Of a stretch of 64,000 bases of DNA, positions 18,190 to 27,305 are shown piece by piece. A model generated the notes under the pieces. The model saw nothing but the letters and a program-made list of their open reading frames with translations. It was not told the DNA's origin and searched no databases. Positions within the stretch are counted from its first letter, which is position 1, and each line of letters starts with the position of its first letter. Position numbers and translations under genes: made by a program. The DNA comes from an uncultured Phocaeicola sp. (GTDB taxonomy: Bacteria > Bacteroidota > Bacteroidia > Bacteroidales > Bacteroidaceae). The stretch spans positions 33,248 to 97,247 of the forward strand of contig CALUET010000009.1 of the NCBI GenBank assembly GCA_944319745.1. Reading direction: 5' to 3'.

Positions 18190-19332
18190 ATGAAGAAATC
18201 ATTATTCTTTTCGTTACTTGTATCAGCCACACTGGTAGGATGTGCAGGCGGACAAAAAGGTACATCAGGCTTAACCGAGTCTGGCCTCGATCCGCAAAAA
18301 TTTATCACCGACGTAAACGGACAAAAAACCGAGCTGTTTGTTCTGAAAAATAAGAATAACATGGAGGTATGCGTAACCAACTTTGGTGGAAGAATTGTCT
18401 CTATTATGGTTCCAGACCGCGACGGAAATATGCAAGATGTCGTGCTCGGTTTCGACTCTATCCAGGATTATATAAAAAATCCGTCCGACTTCGGAGCAAC
18501 AATCGGACGATATGCTAATAGAATAGGGCAAGGACGTTTCACCCTTGACGGCACAGAATATCAATTGCCACAGAATAATTATGGTCATTGTCTCCACGGA
18601 GGTCCGAACGGATTCCAGTATGCTTTATTCAACGGAACGAAAATAAACGATCAGGTTGTCAAGCTGACTTACCAGTCAAAAGACATGGAAGAAGGTTTCC
18701 CCGGCAATTTGAACTGCTCGGTTACTATGAAACTGACAGACGACAATGCCATTGTTCTCAGTTACGAAGCGACAACAGACAAACCGACCGTCGTAAACCT
18801 TACGAATCATTCTTACTTTAATCTGGACGGTAATCCGGCAAATGACAACTCAGACCAGCTGTTGTATGTAAATGCCGACAGCTACACTCCGTGCGACAGT
18901 ACCTTTATGACAACAGGAGAAATACTTCCCGTTGAAGGAACTCCGATGGACTTCCGCACTCCGACTGCAATCGGTTCACGAATCAATGAGGATTTTATCC
19001 AACTGAAAAACGGATTAGGCATCGACCATAATTTCGTATTGAATACAAAAGGCAACATTGATCAGGTTTGCGCATCGCTGGAATCACCCAAAACCGGCAT
19101 CAAACTGGAAGTATTTACCGACGAGCCCGGTATCCAAATTTATACCGGTAATTCTTTGGACGGCACATTAAGCGGAAAGAAACAAATCGTTTACAAATAC
19201 AGAACAGCCGTATGTTTGGAAACACAAAAATACCCCGATACTCCAAACAAACCCGATTGGCCTTCATGCGTACTGCGTCCGGGAGAAAAATATACCAGCC
19301 ATACGATCTTTAAATTTTCTGTTGACAAATAA
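18190..19332 (+). CDS. galM: Aldose 1-epimerase (galactose mutarotase-like) lipoprotein
   Basis: 380 aa. Lipoprotein signal MKKSLFFSLLVSATLVGC, so probably lipid-anchored in the cell envelope. Seen: ATIGRYANRIGQGRF, CLHGGPNGF (active-site His), VNLTNHSYFNLDG (second His), GIDHNFVLN, and EVFTDEPGIQIYTGN with the catalytic Glu region. Mutarotases interconvert alpha and beta anomers of sugars released by hydrolases, which fits a role with GH43 and GH127. The GH127 gene begins 16 bp downstream. Confidence 0.93.
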   Translation: MKKSLFFSLLVSATLVGCAGGQKGTSGLTESGLDPQKFITDVNGQKTELFVLKNKNNMEVCVTNFGGRIVSIMVPDRDGNMQDVVLGFDSIQDYIKNPSDFGATIGRYANRIGQGRFTLDGTEYQLPQNNYGHCLHGGPNGFQYALFNGTKINDQVVKLTYQSKDMEEGFPGNLNCSVTMKLTDDNAIVLSYEATTDKPTVVNLTNHSYFNLDGNPANDNSDQLLYVNADSYTPCDSTFMTTGEILPVEGTPMDFRTPTAIGSRINEDFIQLKNGLGIDHNFVLNTKGNIDQVCASLESPKTGIKLEVFTDEPGIQIYTGNSLDGTLSGKKQIVYKYRTAVCLETQKYPDTPNKPDWPSCVLRPGEKYTSHTIFKFSVDK

Positions 19333-19348
19333 ACTAATATACTGAAAT

Positions 19349-21409
19349 ATGGGAAAAAGGCAAAGAAGATACACTGTTTTTCATTTCTTGGTTGCCGGAT
19401 TTGGAGCGGTCATGGTTTCGTGTACCGCTCCAAATTTAAAAGAAGCAACCGTAGTGGAACGTCCCAACACGGATAATGTATGCGCCAATTATACCGTAAA
19501 TCGCGAACCTCTCAAGCAGTTGAATTTCATAAAATTGCCCGTTGGTAGCATAAAACCTGAAGGCTGGCTGCGTAAATACCTGGAGCTTCAACGCGATGGC
19601 CTGACCGGCCATTTGGGAGAAATCAGCATGTGGCTCAGCAAAGATAACAATGCATGGCTGTCGGAAGGCGGAGATCACGGATGGGAAGAAGTTCCCTACT
19701 GGTTAAAAGGTTACAGTAGCCTGGCATATACATTGGGAGATGAAAAGATGATTTCCGAAACGAAATTCTGGATCGACCGCGTACTTGCAAGTCAACAAGA
19801 AAACGGATTTTTCGGTCCTCGAAACGAACGCGACGGAAGACCGGAACTGTGGGCGCACATGGTCATGTTATGGTGCCTGCAATCATACTACGAATACAGC
19901 AACGATCAGCGTGTCATCGACCTAATGACGCGTTATTTCCATTGGCAGCTCACCATTCCCGACGATAAATTCCTTAAAGATTACTGGGAAAACAGCCGGG
20001 GAGGCGATAATATGGTCAGCGTGATATGGCTGTACAACCGCACAGGAGATGAAAAACTACTCGAACTGATAAAGAAAATACATCGTAATACGGCCGATTG
20101 GACGAACCCCGCTACCCTACCCAACTGGCACAATGTCAATATTGCCCAATGTTTTCGGGAACCGGCAACGTATTATATGCTCACAGGCGATTCGACAATG
20201 CTGCAAGCTTCATACAACGTTCAGGAACTGATCCGCCGCGTTTGCGGACAAGTGCCGGGAGGAATGTTCGGGGCGGACGAGAATGCGCGCATGGGATATA
20301 TCGATCCTCGCCAAGGCGTAGAGACATGTGGTATGGTAGAACAAATGGCGTCCGATGAAATCATGCTCCGCATTACCGGAGATCCCATGTGGGCGGAACA
20401 TTGCGAAGACGTGGCATTCAACTCTTATCCTGCCGCCGTAACAGCCGACTTCAAAGCATTGCGTTACATTACCTCGCCCAACCATGTAATCAGCGATTCC
20501 CAAAACCACCATCCCGGAATAGACAATAGTGGTCCGTTCCTCTCCATGAATCCGTTCAGCAGCCGATGCTGTCAGCACAATCATTCACAGGGATGGCCGT
20601 ATTACGCCGAGCACCTTATCCTTGCAACCCCCGATGGAGGAGCCGCAGCCGCACTATATGCTGCATGCCAGGCCACAATGAAAGTGGGACAAGGTAAAGA
20701 AATCCGGTTGCATGAAACAACGAATTATCCATTTGAAGAGAAGATCTCGTTTACCATTGAATGCGACGAGTCTGTGGAATTTCCTTTTTATTTACGCATA
20801 CCTTCATGGACAGACGCGGCAAGCATCGAAATCAATGGGAAAAAAGTTTCCGTTGTTCCGCAAAAAGGACAATATGTTTGCCTGAACAGAACGTGGGAAA
20901 ATGGTGACAACATCGTGTTAAATCTGCCGATGAAGCTCGACATACACACATGGCAAGCCAATAGAAACAGCGTAAGTGTGAATTACGGTCCGCTCACCAT
21001 GTCGCTAAAAATAAAAGAACGCTACGAGAAAAAAGACAGTAAGTCGACAGCTATTTACGATTCAAAATGGCAGGAAGACGCAGATCCCGAGGCATGGCCA
21101 ACATGGGAAATCTATCCTGACTCACCTTGGAACTATGCTTTAGTCACCGGGAACGATTTGTCTGCAAGCAACATGGAAGTTGTTCATAAAGCATGGCCGG
21201 CCGATAATTTTCCATTCACGCAGGAAAATGTTCCGCTGGAAATAAAAGCTTTCGGAAAACGTATCCCTTCATGGCAGATAGACAAGACAGGTTTATGCGG
21301 AGTTCTCCCTCCGGAAAATGCTTACAAAGAAGAAAAAGAAACCATAACTCTCATTCCTATGGGAGCAGCACGTCTACGTATCTCTGCATTCCCGAATGCA
21401 AAAGAATAA
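19349..21409 (+). CDS. GH127-type beta-L-arabinofuranosidase lipoprotein
   Basis: 686 aa with a lipobox (AVMVSC) after an N-terminal hydrophobic segment. The (alpha/alpha)6-barrel family (old name DUF1680) is recognised by VPYWLKGYSSLAYTLGD, NIAQCFREPATYYMLTGD, VETCGMVEQMASDEIMLRI (Glu and Cys near residue 324-330) and SRCCQHNHSQGWPYY near 406 (the Cys pair). In characterised GH127 enzymes a Glu and Cys residues coordinate zinc and one Cys is the nucleophile; here the usual CCPPN is CCQHN. It removes beta-L-arabinofuranose from glycoproteins or pectin. It is the last gene of the operon, followed by a strong terminator. Confidence 0.88.
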   Translation: MGKRQRRYTVFHFLVAGFGAVMVSCTAPNLKEATVVERPNTDNVCANYTVNREPLKQLNFIKLPVGSIKPEGWLRKYLELQRDGLTGHLGEISMWLSKDNNAWLSEGGDHGWEEVPYWLKGYSSLAYTLGDEKMISETKFWIDRVLASQQENGFFGPRNERDGRPELWAHMVMLWCLQSYYEYSNDQRVIDLMTRYFHWQLTIPDDKFLKDYWENSRGGDNMVSVIWLYNRTGDEKLLELIKKIHRNTADWTNPATLPNWHNVNIAQCFREPATYYMLTGDSTMLQASYNVQELIRRVCGQVPGGMFGADENARMGYIDPRQGVETCGMVEQMASDEIMLRITGDPMWAEHCEDVAFNSYPAAVTADFKALRYITSPNHVISDSQNHHPGIDNSGPFLSMNPFSSRCCQHNHSQGWPYYAEHLILATPDGGAAAALYAACQATMKVGQGKEIRLHETTNYPFEEKISFTIECDESVEFPFYLRIPSWTDAASIEINGKKVSVVPQKGQYVCLNRTWENGDNIVLNLPMKLDIHTWQANRNSVSVNYGPLTMSLKIKERYEKKDSKSTAIYDSKWQEDADPEAWPTWEIYPDSPWNYALVTGNDLSASNMEVVHKAWPADNFPFTQENVPLEIKAFGKRIPSWQIDKTGLCGVLPPENAYKEEKETITLIPMGAARLRISAFPNAKE

Positions 21410-21457
21410 CACCCCGGTATCTTTTTCCAATAAACACTTGTTCGCTTATATATTTTT

Positions 21458-21503
21458 ATCCAAATCCTTTTCCCTTATCTTCGGGAAAAGGATTTGGATT
21501 TTA
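21458..21503 (+). terminator. Terminator of the arabinoside operon
   Basis: A perfect 17-bp inverted repeat (ATCCAAATCCTTTTCCC and its complement, 21458-21474 and 21483-21499) followed by TTTT. Confidence 0.9.
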
Positions 21504-21559
21504 TGGCGTTCTCCTCTTCCTTAAACGCGTTCTTCATACAAAAAGAACCGCACAGACAT

Positions 21560-21587
21560 AAAAAAAGTTTGCCTTCCGACAAACTTT
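21560..21587 (-). terminator. Terminator of the tRNA-Asn pair
   Basis: On the minus strand AAAGTTTG and CAAACTTT flank an 8-nt loop and run into a T stretch. Confidence 0.75.
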
Positions 21588-21592
21588 CTCTG

Positions 21593-21666
21593 CTCTTCAG
21601 GTTGGACTTGAACCAACGACCCTCTGATTAACAGTCAGATGCTCTAACCGACTGAGCTACTGAAGA
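21593..21666 (-). tRNA. tRNA-Asn (GTT), copy 1
   Basis: 74-nt cloverleaf: acceptor TCTTCAG/CTGAAGA, anticodon loop CTGTTAA with GTT, T-loop GGTTCAAGTCC. No CCA is encoded. It differs from the second copy by one base near the variable loop (GTCG versus GTAG). Confidence 0.96.
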
Positions 21667-21698
21667 AGATTCTATAAAACAACATGAATTTCAAAAAG

Positions 21699-21772
21699 CT
21701 CTTCAGGTTGGACTTGAACCAACTACCCTCTGATTAACAGTCAGATGCTCTAACCGACTGAGCTACTGAAGA
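21699..21772 (-). tRNA. tRNA-Asn (GTT), copy 2
   Basis: 74-nt cloverleaf with the same stems as its neighbour. It is the promoter-proximal copy; the 32-bp spacer to copy 1 suggests one transcript for both. Confidence 0.96.
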
Positions 21773-21797
21773 AGATTTTTCTTTTCAATTGTGCCTG

Positions 21798-21829
21798 CAA
21801 AGGTAAGAGGTTATTTCGAAATATGCAAC
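21798..21829 (-). promoter_or_regulatory. Promoter of the tRNA-Asn pair
   Basis: TACCTTTG at 21805-21798 on the minus strand, with GTTG (one mismatch to TTTG) 20 bp upstream at 21829-21826. Confidence 0.7.
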
Positions 21830-21949
21830 ACCTTTCGGGAAAAATATAATGTAACAGACAAAAGAAAGTTAAATATTAATGCTTTTCATAGAGTGAAACA
21901 GAATAATATGTTTCTTTGTACAAAGGAATAAACAACAAAAAGAATCAAT

Positions 21950-23650
21950 ATGAAATTAAGAAATACGGTTATAGGCGCCTTCATTGTTCTAATCGGATTT
22001 GGCTTAACCGGCTTTACAAACGATGAAGACGATCGTAATTTTCAAATATCAAAAAACCTCGATATTTTCAATGCAATCTTTAAAGAACTGGATTTGTTCT
22101 ACGTAGATACCATACAACCCGACAAAATGATTCAAGAAGGTATCAACGGTATGCTCATGGAAACAGATCCTTATACCGTATATTACCCGGAAGAAAAAAT
22201 GGAGAGCCTGAAAGAGATGATAACGGGCAAGTACGGCGGTATCGGTGCGGCGATTCGTTATTATAAAACAAAAGATCGTATCGTAATAGCCGAGCCGACA
22301 GAAGGAATGCCAGCTGCCGAGACCGGAGTAAAAGCCGGAGATATTATCTTGTCCATTGACGGCAAAGAGATGACACGCGACGGGATCGAACCCCAGAAAT
22401 TCTCGCAAAAAGTAAGCGATGCCTTGCGGGGAGAGCCCGGAACGTCTTTCATCTTAAAAGTGGAACGCCCGCAGAAACAAGACAGTACAATACTGGAATT
22501 TAAAATTACGCGCAAAAGTATCCGGACAAACCCGGTGCCTTATTACGGACTTGTTCAGGACAGCATTGGCTATCTTTTCCTAACAGGCTTTACCGACAAC
22601 AGTTCGAAAGATGTAAAGAAAGCATTCATTGAACTAAAACAACAAGGAGCAAAGTCAATGATTATCGATTTGCGTGACAATGGCGGCGGCTCCCTTCAGG
22701 AAGCTATCGACATTGTAAATCTGTTTGTCCCGAAGGGAAAAGAGATTGTCACTACGAAAGGTAAGTTACCCCAATCGCAAAGTTCGTTCAAAACAGAGAA
22801 CGAACCGGTCGACACGGACATACCACTTGCCGTATTAGTCAACGGCAATACGGCTTCTGCATCGGAAATAGTGAGCGGATCGCTGCAAGACCTTGACCGC
22901 GCTGTTATCGTTGGGACACGTACTTTCGGGAAAGGTTTGGTACAAACCACCCGCGCATTACCATACAACGGGACGCTTAAAGTCACCACTTCAAAGTATT
23001 ACATCCCCAGCGGGCGCTGCATACAAGCCATTGATTACGCCAAGCGAAACGACGACGGACTGGTAATGCGTACACCGGACAGCCTGACGAATGTATTTTA
23101 CACGGCGGCAGGTCGTGAGGTTCGTGACGGCGGAGGCATTCGTCCGGACGTGGAAGTAGAAGCAAGCAAATTCCCGAATATCTTATTTTATCTGGTTAAT
23201 GAAGATATAATATTCGACTATGGTACTCAATATTGCCTGAATCATCCGGCTCTAACTTCCGCCGAATCCTTCTCACTAACGGATTCCGACTACGAGGATT
23301 TCAAGAAATTAGTAAAGACACGTAACTTTACTTACGACAGACAAAGCGAAAAATTATTGCAAAGCCTCAAGGAAGTTGCCGAATTTGAAGGCTATATGGA
23401 AAGTGCATCGGCGGAATTTAAGGCATTGGAGGAGAAGTTAAATCACAACCTCGACCGCGACTTGGATCATTTTAAAACGCCAATAAAGAAACAAATCGAG
23501 CAGGAAATCGTGACACGTTATTTCTATCAACGGGGAGCGGCCATGCAACGTTTAAAAGATGACGATGACTTAAACAAGGCAATCGAAATCCTACAATCTC
23601 CGAACCAATATGCAAAAATCTTATCCGCCCCTGCGAAGTCTGACAAATAA
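21950..23650 (+). CDS. S41 family C-terminal processing peptidase
   Basis: 566 aa with an N-terminal signal/anchor (residues ~5-23), so it works in the periplasm. A PDZ domain spans about 80-180 (KYGGIGAAIRYY, GMPAAETGVKAGDIILSIDG). The Ser-Lys protease core is at 195-380: LIDLRDNGGGSL-like MIIDLRDNGGGS, NGNTASASEIVSGSLQD with the nucleophile Ser near 301-303, and GTRTFGKGLVQ with the catalytic Lys near 328. A helical C-terminal part of ~180 residues follows. CtpA/Prc proteases trim or degrade envelope proteins from their C-termini. Single gene with its own terminator. Confidence 0.93.
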   Translation: MKLRNTVIGAFIVLIGFGLTGFTNDEDDRNFQISKNLDIFNAIFKELDLFYVDTIQPDKMIQEGINGMLMETDPYTVYYPEEKMESLKEMITGKYGGIGAAIRYYKTKDRIVIAEPTEGMPAAETGVKAGDIILSIDGKEMTRDGIEPQKFSQKVSDALRGEPGTSFILKVERPQKQDSTILEFKITRKSIRTNPVPYYGLVQDSIGYLFLTGFTDNSSKDVKKAFIELKQQGAKSMIIDLRDNGGGSLQEAIDIVNLFVPKGKEIVTTKGKLPQSQSSFKTENEPVDTDIPLAVLVNGNTASASEIVSGSLQDLDRAVIVGTRTFGKGLVQTTRALPYNGTLKVTTSKYYIPSGRCIQAIDYAKRNDDGLVMRTPDSLTNVFYTAAGREVRDGGGIRPDVEVEASKFPNILFYLVNEDIIFDYGTQYCLNHPALTSAESFSLTDSDYEDFKKLVKTRNFTYDRQSEKLLQSLKEVAEFEGYMESASAEFKALEEKLNHNLDRDLDHFKTPIKKQIEQEIVTRYFYQRGAAMQRLKDDDDLNKAIEILQSPNQYAKILSAPAKSDK

Positions 23651-23667
23651 GAACAAAGAAAATACAG

Positions 23668-23710
23668 AAAAAAGCCTCCGCGTTTCTTCTAAAACGCGGA
23701 GGCTTTTTTT
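23668..23710 (+). terminator. Terminator after the S41 peptidase gene
   Basis: AAAAGCCTCCGCGTTT and AAACGCGGAGGCTTTT form a 16-bp stem, followed by a T run. The 210 bp beyond it up to the rubredoxin gene shows no gene. Confidence 0.92.
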
Positions 23711-23922
23711 CTAATCATATACATTCAGCAAAAGAAAACTACCCCATCATTTAAAGATAACGTGTGAAGGAATTTACACAGACAATACTTTCCGCACAAA
23801 CTCATTACCGCATCTTATACCTTATTCAATTCATCATCAGAACAAATTTCGGCAATCTTTCGCTGACGTAATGCCATTTATTCCGTATCGGGCGACACGG
23901 ATTTTCTTTTTTAAGAAGCCTT

Positions 23923-24087
23923 TTATTCTTCTACTTCACGGAAATCTTCTTTTCCAACTCCGCACACGGGACAAACCCAATCATCGGGCAAATCTTCAAA
24001 AGCCGTGCCCGGTTCAATTCCGTTGTCGGGATCTCCTACTTCAGGATCATACACCCAATCGCAAACAGTGCAAATGTACTTTTTCAT
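23923..24087 (-). CDS. Rubredoxin
   Basis: 54 aa, the normal rubredoxin size, easily missed because it is so short. It begins [19 protein letters not shown] and has both CxxC iron-binding pairs (Cys6/Cys9 and Cys39/Cys42 in [13 protein letters not shown]). Rubredoxins are one-iron electron carriers, in anaerobes often serving oxygen and peroxide detoxification. An AGGAAAA stretch 5 bp before ATG may aid initiation. It stands between the S41 gene (convergent) and the sirtuin gene upstream on the same strand, 73 bp apart. Confidence 0.95.
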   Translation of the reverse strand: MKKYICTVCDWVYDPEVGDPDNGIEPGTAFEDLPDDWVCPVCGVGKEDFREVEE

Positions 24088-24160
24088 AATTTTCCTATTT
24101 TTTTCGTGTTAATAAACCATCTCATTGCAAAGATGAAGAACAAATATACGGAAAAATTCT

Positions 24161-24868
24161 TTAAACAAATTCTTTCTGCAAGACATTTTTCAACTCTTCC
24201 ATTCCCTCCGAAGCTCCTTTGCGAATGACGTTGATTTTATGTCCCGACGTCACTTTCACCTCTTTGGGATCTATCAAATAAACCGGAACACCGGGGCGGA
24301 CATAATTCAGCAAGCCGGCCGCCGGATAGACATTCAACGATGTACCGATGATAACGAAGATGTCGGCACTTTCGGTGTACTCGATAGCCTTTTCAATCAT
24401 TGGCACAGGTTCGCCAAACCAAACGATAAACGGACGAAGTTGCGAGCCGTCGTCTGCCTTATCGCCCCAATGCACTTCATAGTTCTCCGGCCGAAGTTCC
24501 CGAATAAACTTCGGATTATTCGGTTGCAAACTCGACGTTACTTTCGTCAGTTCCCCGTGCAGATGTATTACATTCCTGCTGCCGGCCCGCTCATGCAAGT
24601 TGTCCACATTCTGCGTAATAACCGTAACTTTGAACTGATTTTCAAGTTCGGCCAGCAACAAATGTCCTTTATTCGGCTGAACGGACAACAGCTGTTTCCT
24701 GCGCTCATTATAGAAGTTTATCACGAGCTTCGGGTTGGCAGCATAACCTTCAGGCGTTGCCACTTGTTCCACCGGGTAACGTTCCCATAAACCACCGGCG
24801 TCGCGGAAAGTACTGATTCCGCTTTCCGCACTCATCCCGGCACCTGTCAATACCACAAGATTCTTCAT
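24161..24868 (-). CDS. Sir2-family NAD-dependent protein deacylase
   Basis: 235 aa. NAD-binding signatures: VLTGAGMSAESGISTFRDAG at the start, TQNVDNLHERAGS and HLHGELTKV with the catalytic His, PFIVWFGEPVP, and IIGTSLNVYPAAGLL. These remove acyl groups from lysine using NAD. Oddity: the four zinc-binding Cys usual between HG and the WFGE motif are absent, and the protein has no Cys at all. Cys-less sirtuins are known in bacteria, so it may still be active. Soluble and cytosolic. Confidence 0.92.
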   Translation of the reverse strand: MKNLVVLTGAGMSAESGISTFRDAGGLWERYPVEQVATPEGYAANPKLVINFYNERRKQLLSVQPNKGHLLLAELENQFKVTVITQNVDNLHERAGSRNVIHLHGELTKVTSSLQPNNPKFIRELRPENYEVHWGDKADDGSQLRPFIVWFGEPVPMIEKAIEYTESADIFVIIGTSLNVYPAAGLLNYVRPGVPVYLIDPKEVKVTSGHKINVIRKGASEGMEELKNVLQKEFV

Positions 24869-25237
24869 CGTTGTATTATCTTTTTATCTTCTTTTTCCTG
24901 TTTAACAGAAGCAAGTTACAAGAATTTATTCGAATAAACAAATGAAAAAACACATTCTTCCGTTCAAATCCGGGATATAAAACAAGCACACAACGAGTGT
25001 TACAAAAAGACTTCAAGCGGAATAATTTCTCATGAAATCCACATAAAGCAGGATACACAAGGCAATCTGTTCCGCCCGGTTATGCTATCTTTATACCCCG
25101 TTACGGGAAACATGGAGCTTGCAATGGCTTGAATTTCTCGCAAACGATAGTTATATTTGCCACAGAACATGCGGATTTTTTCATAAAAACGCCGCTGTCT
25201 CCGAATAAAAACATAACGATATTTTTTTCAGACACAC
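24869..25237. other. Intergenic region between divergent sirtuin and phosphatase genes
   Basis: 369 bp without a convincing gene. It must carry promoters in both directions; the plus-strand candidate is at 25128-25159. Confidence 0.6.
25128..25159 (+). promoter_or_regulatory. Candidate promoter for the phosphodiesterase-phosphatase gene
   Basis: CTTG (one mismatch) at 25128-25131, 20 bp, then TATATTTG at 25152-25159; predicted leader ~70 nt. Confidence 0.5.
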
Positions 25238-27199
25238 ATGACACCTACAAAAACCTTTCGTTTCTGCATTTTATTATTTGCATTGTTTTGCCACAGTTTA
25301 TGCATTTTTGCGCAATATCCCGTGAAGATTCATTCTCACAACGACTACACGCGTATCTCCCCTTTCTACGAGGCTTATGCACAAAAAGTGTATTCCATCG
25401 AGATAGACATGTACTACCTCAACAATACATTCTACGTTTGCCACAATGAAGAAGACATAAATCCCGACAAGACATTCGAATCGCTTTATTTAAAACCTCT
25501 GCAGTTTCTTTACCACACAAACGGCGGAAAACCCTGGCCCGACACCACCCGTCCGTTGCAATTAATGATCGAAATCAAATCGAACAACGCAGACGATTAT
25601 CTGAACGCGCTTACCCGCAACTATCTGCAACAGCATCCGGAAATATTCGATCCGGCACAAAATCCGAATGCCGTGCGCATCGTCATAACAGGACATATAC
25701 CGTCGCCCGATAAATTCTCACGTTATCCCGAATACATCTTATTCGACGGTGACCTGAACATTGAGTACACTCCCGAACAATTATCGCGTGTGGGACTGTT
25801 CAGCATGAACTTCAAAAGCCTGTCTTCCTGGAACGGAAAAGGCTCTTTAACCCGCGAAGACAAGGAAAAGGTCTCGGCCGCCATCAAGAAAGCCCACAGC
25901 TTAGGAAAAGAAATCCGCTTTTGGGGTTCCCCGGACAACCTTACCACATGGAACACTTTCCACAATATGGGCGTAGATTATATCAATACTGATCGTGTGG
26001 AAGACTGCGCGCGCTTCTTCTCCGACTGGCATAACAAGACATACGTTATAGCAGACAATCTCCCGGCAGACACGACAGCCAAAGTAACACGCACGGAACT
26101 TCTGGATAAAACAACGCACGATTTTGCAGGATTCCGGAACAATAAGCTGCAAATAACGGAACGAATTCCTCTATACAACCCGTCTTACCGGAATGACGGA
26201 GCAGACAAACCGGTAAAAAACGTCATCTTTTTAATCGGAGACGGCATGGGACTGGCTCAGGTTTCCGCAGCCGACCGGATAAACAACGGACTGAATATTC
26301 TTCTAATGAAGTTTTTGGGACTCATATCCACCTCGTCGCTTGATGCTTTTACCACCGATTCTGCCGGAGCAGGAAGCGCACTTTCCACCGGACGCCCCAC
26401 GGCAAACCGACATATTTGTGCAAACGACAGCGGAGAAATCTATCCGCAAATCACCGATTTCTTCTGCAAAATAGAGAAAGACTGCGGAGTAGTTACTTTA
26501 GGAGACATAGCTGATGCTACCCCCGCAAGCTTTTACGGACACAACAAAGAACGGGACAATGCCGAAGCATTAACACGCGAATTGCTCACAGGGAAGCTCA
26601 CTCTCCTGGCAGGAAGCGGAATGAAAAATTTCACAAACCGACAGGATAAACTGAATCTGGCCGCCGAACTTCAGGAAAAAGGCTACCGTTTTTTACGAAA
26701 CTCCGACAGTATCCGCGCAGATATGGGCAGAGTAATCTGCATCGACGAAGCAATGAGCCGCCCCACGGAAAACGACAATCTCGACTTACTAGCCCGAACC
26801 ACTCGAAATGCCATCGAGTTGCTTGACAAACATAATCCCAACGGTTTCTTCCTAATGATAGAAGGAGCAAAAATAGATTATGCAGGGCACTCCAACTGTT
26901 TTCCCGCATCCGTAGTCGAAACATTGGGATTCGACAAAGCGGTGGCCGAAGCCTTAAAATTTGCCGACAGCAACGGAGAGACACTTGTTATCGTTACAGG
27001 CGACCATGAAACGGGAGGTTTAACCCTAATCGACGGGAATAATGAAACAGGAGCCATCACGGCATGTTACATGACCGACGATCATACCCCGATAATGCTG
27101 CCGGTCTATGCGTACGGACCGCAGGCCCATAAACTGATAGGTAAATACAAAAATTATGAGCTTCCTCGGAAAATAATGAAAATCATGCAATGCCATTAA
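25238..27199 (+). CDS. Secreted phosphodiesterase-like / alkaline phosphatase fusion protein
   Basis: 653 aa with a signal peptide (~1-25). Residues ~28-280 resemble a PI-PLC/GDPD-type TIM barrel (IHSHNDYTRISPF with paired His, SIEIDMYYLNNTFYVCHNEE, LMIEIKS, IRFWGSPDNLTTWN, GVDYINTDRV). Residues ~325-650 are an alkaline phosphatase: NVIFLIGDGMGLAQ, TTDSAGAGSALSTGRPT with the Ser nucleophile, GDIADATPASFYGH, MIEGAKIDYAGH, VTGDHETGG and TDDHTPIMLPVYA. One chain could free a phosphate monoester from a diester and then strip the phosphate. The order of reactions is inference; both domains look complete. Confidence 0.88.
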   Translation: MTPTKTFRFCILLFALFCHSLCIFAQYPVKIHSHNDYTRISPFYEAYAQKVYSIEIDMYYLNNTFYVCHNEEDINPDKTFESLYLKPLQFLYHTNGGKPWPDTTRPLQLMIEIKSNNADDYLNALTRNYLQQHPEIFDPAQNPNAVRIVITGHIPSPDKFSRYPEYILFDGDLNIEYTPEQLSRVGLFSMNFKSLSSWNGKGSLTREDKEKVSAAIKKAHSLGKEIRFWGSPDNLTTWNTFHNMGVDYINTDRVEDCARFFSDWHNKTYVIADNLPADTTAKVTRTELLDKTTHDFAGFRNNKLQITERIPLYNPSYRNDGADKPVKNVIFLIGDGMGLAQVSAADRINNGLNILLMKFLGLISTSSLDAFTTDSAGAGSALSTGRPTANRHICANDSGEIYPQITDFFCKIEKDCGVVTLGDIADATPASFYGHNKERDNAEALTRELLTGKLTLLAGSGMKNFTNRQDKLNLAAELQEKGYRFLRNSDSIRADMGRVICIDEAMSRPTENDNLDLLARTTRNAIELLDKHNPNGFFLMIEGAKIDYAGHSNCFPASVVETLGFDKAVAEALKFADSNGETLVIVTGDHETGGLTLIDGNNETGAITACYMTDDHTPIMLPVYAYGPQAHKLIGKYKNYELPRKIMKIMQCH

Positions 27200-27227
27200 C
27201 GATTATTGAGCATGATTTTTCCGTATT

Positions 27228-27261
27228 TTTGCACTTCTTTGAAGAAAAAAAGATACCTTTG
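27228..27261 (+). promoter_or_regulatory. Candidate promoter of the FKBP gene pair
   Basis: TACCTTTG at 27254-27261 with TTTG at 27228-27231 (22-bp spacing, slightly long). A second perfect box, TATTTTTG, overlaps the upstream element at 27224-27231, so two starts are possible. Confidence 0.55.
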
Positions 27262-27305
27262 TCGCGTCTCTAAAGAAGTATGCACTTAAAAACAAATCGT
27301 TACAT

